DNA from: 4484-232 sp964486555
GTDB lineage: Bacteria > Thermotogota > Thermotogae > Thermotogales > Thermotogaceae
Length of the DNA: 5,745 bases
Assembly (NCBI GenBank): GCA_964486555.1
Contig: CAZANP010000086.1
Span: 1 to 5,745 of the forward strand
Direction of reading: 5' to 3'
Position numbers and translations under genes: made by a program. This document shows, one piece after another, positions 1 to 4,764 of the stretch (position 1 is its first letter; the number at the start of each line of letters is the position of its first letter). The notes beneath the pieces are model-generated. The model made no database searches, was not told the DNA's origin, and worked only from the letters and a program-made list of their open reading frames with translations.

Positions 1-31
1 ATCGATCACCGATCCCCATAGAGAATTTTTA

Positions 32-49
32 TGTAACAATATAGTTACA
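32..49. repeat. 6-bp inverted repeat TGTAAC-N6-GTTACA
   Basis: TGTAAC (32-37) and GTTACA (44-49) are perfect inverted repeats separated by AATATA. Beyond an A-A mismatch the flanks continue as T-run versus A-run. Size and symmetry suit a dimeric repressor operator, but the spacing to the possible -10 element at 169 is large and no known regulator is matched with confidence. Confidence 0.35.
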
Positions 50-117
50 AAATGATGCCTTCCAAGGTAACATGCACACGTCCCGCAAGTTCTTTTGCAG
101 AGCCAGATAGATAATTG

Positions 118-130
118 CATAGTTTCTATG
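118..130. repeat. Short hairpin CATAG-TTT-CTATG
   Basis: A perfect 5-bp stem (CATAG 118-122, CTATG 126-130) closes a 3-base loop. It lies just upstream of the possible -35 region. It has no T-run and is too short to be called a terminator. It may be chance in AT-rich DNA, or a small protein-binding palindrome. Confidence 0.25.
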
Positions 131-144
131 AGTTAGAACGATAT

Positions 145-174
145 TTCAAGGTAGACAAAAATATGTATTATAAT
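145..174 (+). promoter_or_regulatory. Possible sigma-70-type promoter for the BTAD regulator
   Basis: A perfect TATAAT lies at 169-174. A weak -35 candidate, TTCAAG (145-150, three matches to TTGACA), sits 18 bases upstream. Transcription would start near 181-183, giving a leader of roughly 50 bases before the putative start region, and that leader would contain the hairpin at 216-260. In an AT-rich stretch a TATAAT match can arise by chance, so the call is tentative. Confidence 0.35.
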
Positions 175-215
175 ATTCCCTGAAAGTGTATACCAAGTGG
201 TTCAATTATTGGCGA

Positions 216-260
216 ATTTTCCACAATAACCGTGGGGGGGAATCCCCATCAGTGGAAAAT
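216..260 (+). promoter_or_regulatory. 9-bp inverted repeat / leader hairpin enclosing a G7 tract
   Basis: ATTTTCCAC (216-224) is the exact reverse complement of GTGGAAAAT (252-260). Between the arms, GGGG (237-240) can pair with CCCC (244-247) over an AAT loop, and T233, G234 and G235 can pair with A251, C250 and T249. As RNA this gives a long hairpin with an 8-base bulge. It holds the G7 run (234-240), which could serve as a Shine-Dalgarno-like sequence, and the GTG at 232. The right arm is inside the conserved reading frame of the regulator. It could be a translational switch, a DNA operator, or a structure that promotes indels in the G-run. The pairing is seen directly; the function is inferred. 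Confidence 0.5.
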
Positions 261-343
261 ATCTCATAAAAACCCTGGGCGGTTTTCAAATTTTAAAGGA
301 CGGCGAGCCAATACCGGAAAAGAAATGGAAATCGCAGAAAGCG
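230..343 (+). other. In-frame N-terminal extension of the BTAD regulator lacking a canonical start
   Basis: After the TAA at 227-229 the regulator's frame stays open for 38 codons before the first usable start codon, TTG 344. These codons encode YLIKTLGGFQILKDGEPIP followed by a KKWKSQKA segment. That is the typical first strand and helix region of the OmpR-like winged helix that precedes a BTAD domain (LGGF, DG, W-K-xxKA). The stretch is therefore almost certainly protein-coding by ancestry. It contains no ATG, GTG or TTG in frame; the only near-canonical codon is CTG at 275, inside the LGGF motif. Removing one G from the G7 run would join GTG 232 to this frame and give a protein starting MGGIPISGKYLIKTLGGF. 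Confidence 0.75.
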
Positions 344-1330
344 TTGGAACTCCTTCGATTTCTTGTTGCAAACAGAAACAAAAAGATCCCTGTGGACCGC
401 ATATTCGAATATCTGTGGCCTGGAATGAACAGGGAATCCGCAAAAGCCAACCTCCATTCAACCTTACACACCATAAGAAGAGTCGCGGGATTCAACAGCG
501 GTATCTTGAGCGTGAGGAGCGAAAGCATTCGTTTCATTCCAGAGAACGTGGAAGTGGATGTCGATGTTTTCGAGAAGCTGATAAAGCTTGCAGAATCGTC
601 AAAAGACATGAACGAGAGAGAAAAGCTTTTGAGAAGCGCTGTGGAGCTCTACAAAGGAGATTTCCTACCAGAGGACATCTACGAGGACTGGTCCACACCA
701 TACAGGGAATACTACAGAGAACTCTACATTGACGCTCTAAGGAATTTGTGCCACATCCTCATGGAGAAAGAAAAATATACGGAAGTCAAAAACCTTGCAA
801 AGAAACTCGTCTCGATGGATCCTTACAACGAAGAAGCCTACTACACCGTCATAATGGCCTACTTTTCACTCGGTAGGCTGAACGATGCTAGAAGATGGTA
901 CCAGAAACTCGAAAAAACCCTGAAGGAAGATCTGGGGATATATCCATCGAGGACCTTCGAAGAGCTTTTGAGAATTCAGAGGGACTTCAGATCCATAACT
1001 GGAAGAGGTGCCCTTATAGTTGGAAAAGGCCTGTTCAACAAGATAACCCTTTATGAATCCAGGAAGAGAAAGCCGACATCCATTTTACTTTCTCTCACAT
1101 TCGTTTCAGAAGATAACAAACTACCAGATCTTGAGGGGATCCTCACAGAGCTTTCACGCTCTCTGAGGAAAGGAGATGTCCTAACGCTCGATGTGAACAA
1201 CATAAGCATATTGCTGAACGAGATAAGGAAAGAAAGCGCGGAAGAAGTCGTGAAAAGCATCGTAAGAAGAATAAAAGAAAGGCCAGACATGAAAAACGTG
1301 AGAATACTATACGAATGGGAGTGTATGTGA
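344..1330 (+). CDS. BTAD-domain transcriptional regulator (SARP/AfsR-like)
   Basis: Likely a DNA-binding transcriptional regulator. From TTG 344 the product is 328 residues; with the upstream in-frame segment it would be about 366. Residues 1-70 hold the rest of an OmpR-type winged helix, including an EYLWPG motif, a recognition-helix-like segment ending HTIRRVAGF, and a wing leading to VDVDVFEKL. Residues 72-215 form the helical, TPR-like bacterial transcriptional activation domain, with SAVELYKGDFLPE and LVSMDPYNEEAYYTVI segments and a terminal LGIYPS. Residues 220-328 resemble the C-terminal domain of Firmicute-type BTAD regulators, which looks like a GGDEF fold without the GGDEF signature (LRKGDVLTLDVNNISILL). 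The TTG has no clear ribosome binding site and would cut the DNA-binding domain, so it is probably not the natural start. The gene converges on the secretin cluster with one base between the stop codons. Its targets are unknown; regulation of the cluster is suggested by position only. Confidence 0.85.
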   Translation: MELLRFLVANRNKKIPVDRIFEYLWPGMNRESAKANLHSTLHTIRRVAGFNSGILSVRSESIRFIPENVEVDVDVFEKLIKLAESSKDMNEREKLLRSAVELYKGDFLPEDIYEDWSTPYREYYRELYIDALRNLCHILMEKEKYTEVKNLAKKLVSMDPYNEEAYYTVIMAYFSLGRLNDARRWYQKLEKTLKEDLGIYPSRTFEELLRIQRDFRSITGRGALIVGKGLFNKITLYESRKRKPTSILLSLTFVSEDNKLPDLEGILTELSRSLRKGDVLTLDVNNISILLNEIRKESAEEVVKSIVRRIKERPDMKNVRILYEWECM

Positions 1331-1331
1331 A

Positions 1332-1637
1332 TCAGACTATCGATCTCTGAATCTCGAGAGCTTTTCTGAGATCAGGATGACTTATATACCCAAGCCACAG
1401 GAGGATCCTTCCAAGGGGGATTTTCCTTTTAAGGCTTTTCTGAATGTTCAAAGCAACCGCAAGTCTTGTTGGGGTTAAAAGCCCAAGACTTATCAATATC
1501 TCACCTATTCTGGGACGTTGTGTTATCTGAACAAGCTCCCCACCACAGATTGGGCATTTCTGGTAATAGTGGTACTTCTGAGAACTCGCTGAATAGAAAA
1601 CCTCCCCGCAATTTTTGCAAACGTAATGGTACGGCAC
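1332..1637 (-). CDS. Zinc ribbon plus MshEN/GspE N-terminal-like domain protein
   Basis: Read from GTG 1637 the product is 101 residues. A zinc ribbon comes first (C7, C10, C28, C31; CKNC and CPIC pairs). Two tandem 24-residue repeats follow: R43-Q66, starting RIGEILISLGLLT, and P74-Q97, starting PLGRILLWLGYIS. Both follow the pattern xLGxxLxxxGxxxxxxLxxALxxQ of the MshEN domain found at the N terminus of GspE/PilB/MshE ATPases, where such repeats bind cyclic di-GMP. No ATPase domain follows; the protein ends four residues after the second repeat. I chose GTG 1637 because AGGGGGG lies five bases upstream, at the gap edge. The frame is also open up to the gap, so this could instead be the C-terminal end of the gene on the other side. 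A zinc ribbon and MshEN suit a cytoplasmic adaptor or sensor, which argues against fusion to that exported protein. c-di-GMP binding is unproven. Confidence 0.7.
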   Translation of the reverse strand: MPYHYVCKNCGEVFYSASSQKYHYYQKCPICGGELVQITQRPRIGEILISLGLLTPTRLAVALNIQKSLKRKIPLGRILLWLGYISHPDLRKALEIQRSIV

Positions 1638-1642
1638 GCTAT

Positions 1643-1649
1643 CCCCCCT
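1643..1649 (-). promoter_or_regulatory. Ribosome binding site deciding GTG 1637
   Basis: On the - strand AGGGGGG lies five bases before GTG 1637. It is the only start with a good Shine-Dalgarno-like sequence between the gap and the zinc ribbon, and it supports a separate gene beginning beside the gap. The G-run could also simply encode the Arg-Gly of a longer protein reading through. Confidence 0.4.
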
Positions 1650-1652
1650 GGA

Positions 1653-1752
1653 NNNNNNNNNNNNNNNNNNNNNNNNNNNNNNNNNNNNNNNNNNNNNNNN
1701 NNNNNNNNNNNNNNNNNNNNNNNNNNNNNNNNNNNNNNNNNNNNNNNNNNNN
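1653..1752. other. Assembly gap (100 N)
   Basis: There are exactly 100 N bases, the conventional placeholder for a scaffold gap of unknown size. The true missing length, and so the reading frame across it, cannot be known from this window. It lies inside or between two - strand coding segments. Confidence 0.97.
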
Positions 1753-2264
1753 TCTCCATTTTCCAATTTCAATCCCGATGATTCGACTGTCAACGTGACT
1801 TCCGTTGAGCTTGCAAGCACAAAACCAGCGAATTCTTTTATGGTTTTATCTTTCCAAGGCGGTGGCTTTGAACTACTTTCGTAATCGTATATATCGCCAA
1901 GGTCTTTGGAGTATTTCCCAAAAGAACAACCCCAATTTCCCCAAGCTAGAAAGATTAAGATGTCCCCTAAACCGTTATTTCCACAGTTTTCCAAAAATTC
2001 AGCAAGCTCCACAGGATCAAGCAAAATAAATGCAATCCAATCCCTTTTCCTACAACACTTTGTCAAATTTATTATATCCCCATTCTTCTCCTTTTCATCA
2101 TTTTTTTCTTCTCTCTCCTTTTCCTTCGTCTCGACGAACATTTTTTCCCTTGTACCCTCTATCTCCTTCCTCACGTTTTCCCTCGTTTTCAAAAGCTCGT
2201 CCCTCACGGAAGAGAAAACGAGGATCGCTGCTAAAACAAAGATCACTATCATGATCTTTCTCAT
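1753..2264 (-). CDS. Membrane-anchored/exported protein of unknown function, 3' end lost in gap
   Basis: I do not recognise a family. From ATG 2264, 170 residues are visible before the gap. Residues 4-19 are a hydrophobic signal peptide or signal anchor after a basic MRK, which should place the rest outside the cytoplasm. Residues 21-61 are highly charged (K/E/R) and may form a coiled coil. Residues 64-130 contain four Cys (C70, C71, C94, C113), Gly/Trp-rich segments and GNWGC, which suggests disulfides in an exported domain. Residues 133-170 contain KPPPWKD and a probable beta-rich TEVTLTVESSGLKL stretch. There is no prepilin cleavage motif, so it is not an ordinary type IV pilin. A strong GAGGTG site precedes the ATG by five bases, and the start is one base after the previous stop, so it is the next gene of the operon. 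Much of the segment is more AT-rich than its neighbours. It may or may not be continuous with the zinc-ribbon ORF beyond the gap. Confidence 0.65.
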
Positions 2265-2265
2265 G

Positions 2266-3618
2266 TCACCACCTCACTTCCACTCCAACTCTTAGAAGCC
2301 CCCTCTCGATCTCTTTCACATCGAAGGTGTAGGTTAAAAACAGGTACAGAAATTTGAAATCCATGGAGAACATGAGCTGGGGTTTCACGCTCCTCAAGTC
2401 CGTGACGATACCTCCACCAATTTTCAACCCCTTCATTTTGAACCCGGCACCAACACATATCCATCCACTGAAATCCCAATCTGTTCCAGATTTCAGGAAG
2501 ACTTCACCGCTGGTGTAGAGAATGTTTGAAACATCCTGATAGTCTCTCAAAGACACTGCAAAAACCGGTTTTTCACCCTCTATTGAATACCCTCCCATGA
2601 AACTCAGGTTGAGGTTTCCAACTATATAGGATCCAACCCCTCCCATCACCGTGAAGCCCGTGTCTTTCGAGTAGAAAACGTGTAACAACAGGTTGTATGG
2701 ATTTGGAAGCTTTTTCTCCTCGAACCTCTCCCTGACAACAGGCGCAACCTCTCCAAAGTAAATCTCGAACATCCCTCCACCGACCTGGGCGATAGCGATC
2801 TTTCCAGGCTTGTACGGAACAACGGATTCGATCTTTGTCTTTCCATCATCGAAGGAAACCTTCACGTTTCCAGACGAAAGAAGAAAAGTTACTTTCATAG
2901 AGCCAGTCGCACCATTTATCTCGACCTTGGATTCCCTACCTTCCATCAAAGGGAGAAACCCCTGGATCACTCTTCCCTCGTTTTCCGCTTCTATCATCTT
3001 GAAAACGTCATCCACCGCTATGATCCCAGTTTTATCGACAAAGGTCAATCCTTCGTCGCTGAAAGAGAAAACTCCTGCTGTTTGAAGCTTCTTCACGATC
3101 CTGTATTCATCCTCTGTGAACCTTGCGAATCTATAGAGAACAGCTCTTGTGACACCAGGTCTGTCGACTTTCTCGACGATTTCCTTTATCTTTTCGAAAA
3201 TCCTCTCTCCAGCGAAAACCACGATGGAGTTTCCACCTTCTTCGAACATGATGTAATCCCTGTATGGCTCAAGATAGGGCGCTATCTGGCCTGCCGTCAT
3301 ATATTTCAAGTTCAGAACGCGCGCTTTTGAAAGGTATATCGCCATCTCGGATTTCAGGTCACCGACAAGATAATACCCATCCCTCTTCACCCAGTCGTAG
3401 CTCGTTCCAGTCAGAATTAGGTTCAAAGCGGTATCGAGAGAGATATCGTAGAGCTCTATCGTGACCTTCCCCGTTATTCTCGATGAAAAGATTATGGGAA
3501 CACCGTACATTTCGGAAAGCTGTGTCAGAGCGTCTCTGAGGTCCGTCTGGTAGAAAGATATGTCAACAGACAGCAAAACAACTGGAAGAAGAATCAAAAG
3601 AATGAAAAGCTTTCTCAT
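2266..3618 (-). CDS. Secretin-N-domain protein with C-terminal beta-barrel-like domain
   Basis: A 450-residue protein paralogous to the upstream secretin over its first part. Residues 1-17 are a signal peptide (MRKLFILLILLPVVLLS). Residues 19-87 are an STN/N0 domain, with SFYQTDLRDALTQLS matching SFFQTDIREALSQLS of the secretin. Residues 95-153 are an N1-like domain ending IVEKVDRP. Residues 157-213 align loosely with the start of the secretin core but then diverge, and none of the secretin signature (VPFLGDIP) is present. From about 306 to 450 there are alternating beta strands rich in Gly and aromatics, and the chain ends LLRVGVEVRW. A terminal aromatic residue is typical of outer-membrane barrel proteins recognised by BamA. 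I infer an outer-membrane partner of the secretin whose periplasmic domains could join or cap its ring. Its ATG overlaps the secretin stop by four bases (translational coupling), with GGGTGA six bases upstream. Confidence 0.75.
   Translation of the reverse strand: MRKLFILLILLPVVLLSVDISFYQTDLRDALTQLSEMYGVPIIFSSRITGKVTIELYDISLDTALNLILTGTSYDWVKRDGYYLVGDLKSEMAIYLSKARVLNLKYMTAGQIAPYLEPYRDYIMFEEGGNSIVVFAGERIFEKIKEIVEKVDRPGVTRAVLYRFARFTEDEYRIVKKLQTAGVFSFSDEGLTFVDKTGIIAVDDVFKMIEAENEGRVIQGFLPLMEGRESKVEINGATGSMKVTFLLSSGNVKVSFDDGKTKIESVVPYKPGKIAIAQVGGGMFEIYFGEVAPVVRERFEEKKLPNPYNLLLHVFYSKDTGFTVMGGVGSYIVGNLNLSFMGGYSIEGEKPVFAVSLRDYQDVSNILYTSGEVFLKSGTDWDFSGWICVGAGFKMKGLKIGGGIVTDLRSVKPQLMFSMDFKFLYLFLTYTFDVKEIERGLLRVGVEVRW
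2270..2275 (-). promoter_or_regulatory. Ribosome binding site for the anchored-protein gene
   Basis: GAGGTG on the - strand lies five bases before ATG 2264 and overlaps the last codons of the preceding gene, whose TGA ends one base before the ATG. This supports ATG 2264 and coupled translation. Confidence 0.7.
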
Positions 3619-4763
3619 CTCACATCACCCACTTCCACGCACTTGACGAAAACCAGAACCTCCTTGTGAGTCTTGGAATAAATCTCTTTTCTGAAAAGGT
3701 ATCCAAGAACGGGGATATCTCCAAGGAACGGGACTTTTTCTGTGGATTGCGTGTATGTGTCGAATCCAACACCACCCGCGGTTATAGTGTCTCCTATCTT
3801 CACCCTCACGGCGCCATCCAAAGAGTGAGTCACAACGTCTGGAACTTCCCTGTTGGTTTCGAGAGCGTTCGAAACGCTCGTTTTCACAGAGAGAACTACC
3901 TCCCCGTTTCTCAAAACAGTCGGTGTCACAGTGACCTCAACACCAAGTTCGACCGTCTTTGTGACCTTCTTGTTGTTTTGAATCTGAACGTAGCTTCTCT
4001 TGGTCTTTGCAGAAACCGTTCCGCTCTGCCCGCTCAGAAGCCTTATCTTTGGATCTGCCAAAAGCTTTGCGGATCCATCCGTGATGGATGCCTCTATATC
4101 CGCAAGTATCTTGGAGGTTGGAGTTTGGTATATTATGTCCAAAATGGCGTCTATGAGGTTCAGAGTGAGGCCTTTTTCACCTTCGACCTCTTCGTACTTC
4201 CACCCTATTCCCCACTTCTTCAAGGTCGCCTCATCGACCTCGACTATTTTGACCTCGACGACGACTTCCCTCTTTGGAACGTCTATTCTGCTCAAAGTTT
4301 CCGCGACCTTGCTCGCTATCTTTGGAGGCGCATTTATGACAACAAGAGTTGGATCCACCTCACTCGTCGAGACGTACTTCTTCATGAAATCGGGAAGGAG
4401 GGCTATGAGTTTCGAGGAATCGTAACCGGACGTTCTGTAAAGGTAGGTTCTTGCAAAATACATGAAATTTTCACTCCCTGGGTCTGCTGTTCCAACGAAG
4501 TAAACACCATCGAGCTCTGTCCACTGGTATCCATACGGAAGGAGTATCAGGTCGAGCGCCTTCTTTATATCAACCCCCGATATCTCGAGGGTCACGTATC
4601 CCCTCACGGTGCTGTCCATCAGTATGGGTTTCCCTATCTCGTAGGAAAGCTGAGACAGAGCTTCCCTTATATCGGTTTGAAAGAAAGAAAGATCAAGAAG
4701 CTTCTCCTGTGAAAGCAAAAGGATAGAAAGCGTCATAAAAACGAAAACCAAAACCTTCCTCAT
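3615..4763 (-). CDS. Short type IV pilus / type II secretion secretin (PilQ/GspD family)
   Basis: An outer-membrane channel subunit expected to form a multimeric ring. From ATG 4763 it has 382 residues. Residues 1-18 are a signal peptide (MRKVLVFVFMTLSILLLS). Residues 22-91 are the STN/N0 domain (SFFQTDIREALSQLS). Residues 105-163 are a Secretin_N/N1 domain (KLIALLPDF, DPTLVVINAPP, LSRIDVPKR). From about residue 168 to 377 lies the secretin core: VVVEVKIVEVDEATLKKWGIGW, SAKLLADPKIRLLSGQ, VELGVEVTVTPTV, and the family signature VPFLGDIPVLGYLFR near 344-358. Compared with typical PilQ or GspD (600-700 or more residues) it is short: no AMIN domain, no N2/N3 repeats and no pilotin-binding tail. 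An in-frame GTG at 4772 would add three residues, but GGAG lies only one base from it; ATG matches the MRK start of the two downstream genes, though GGAG is then ten bases away. It begins one base after the upstream stop and overlaps the downstream ATG by four bases. Confidence 0.93.
   Translation of the reverse strand: MRKVLVFVFMTLSILLLSQEKLLDLSFFQTDIREALSQLSYEIGKPILMDSTVRGYVTLEISGVDIKKALDLILLPYGYQWTELDGVYFVGTADPGSENFMYFARTYLYRTSGYDSSKLIALLPDFMKKYVSTSEVDPTLVVINAPPKIASKVAETLSRIDVPKREVVVEVKIVEVDEATLKKWGIGWKYEEVEGEKGLTLNLIDAILDIIYQTPTSKILADIEASITDGSAKLLADPKIRLLSGQSGTVSAKTKRSYVQIQNNKKVTKTVELGVEVTVTPTVLRNGEVVLSVKTSVSNALETNREVPDVVTHSLDGAVRVKIGDTITAGGVGFDTYTQSTEKVPFLGDIPVLGYLFRKEIYSKTHKEVLVFVKCVEVGDVR
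3625..3630 (-). promoter_or_regulatory. Ribosome binding site inside the secretin 3' end
   Basis: GGGTGA on the - strand lies six bases before ATG 3618 and within the last codons of the secretin gene. It supports this start and coupled translation through the ATGA overlap. Confidence 0.7.
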
Positions 4764-4764
4764 C

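Larger units (their letters stand above)
1..229. other. AT-rich region without a convincing gene
   Basis: I see no convincing coding region here; most frames are broken by stops. What it does contain are short inverted repeats (a 6-bp repeat at 32-49, a 5-bp hairpin at 118-130 and the left arm of a 9-bp repeat at 216-224) and a TATAAT hexamer at 169-174. The - strand is open from ATG 120 to the left edge (40 codons, Cys-rich, no ribosome binding site), which is too little to call. The stretch reads as the upstream control region of the + strand regulator that follows. The left edge cuts off whatever lies beyond. Confidence 0.6.

Noticed and set aside
1..120. - strand frame open from ATG 120 to the left edge, Cys-rich (CKRTCGTCAC)
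   Set aside because: Only 40 codons, no ribosome binding site and no recognised domain; the composition could be chance. It cannot be judged without the sequence to the left.
45..125. - strand frame ending at TAA 45 with a protein-like tail (SAKELAGRVHVTLEGIIL)
   Set aside because: Only 26 codons after an upstream stop, with no ATG. It could be a gene relic but cannot be supported.
1..343. CRISPR repeats, tRNA or other structured RNA in the gene-free region
   Set aside because: No direct repeats with regular spacing and no cloverleaf or known riboswitch core; only the short inverted repeats already listed.
232..732. 166-codon + strand frame starting at GTG 232
   Set aside because: Beyond the first codons the product is a low-complexity R/K/H-rich shadow of the BTAD gene in another frame. 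Only its first codons may matter, through the G-run indel.
1342..1373. GATCTC/GAGATC inverted repeat near the convergent stops, considered as a terminator
   Set aside because: Six-bp arms with a 20-base loop, entirely inside coding sequence and with no proper T-tract; likely incidental.
1755..2264. Anchored protein as a type IV pilin or pseudopilin
   Set aside because: There is an N-terminal hydrophobic segment, but no Gly-Phe-type prepilin cleavage site and no Glu at +5; a signal peptide or anchor fits better.
3666..4712. Long 348-codon + strand frame opposite the secretin
   Set aside because: The - strand encodes an unmistakable secretin; the + strand translation has no recognisable motifs and is a codon-bias shadow.
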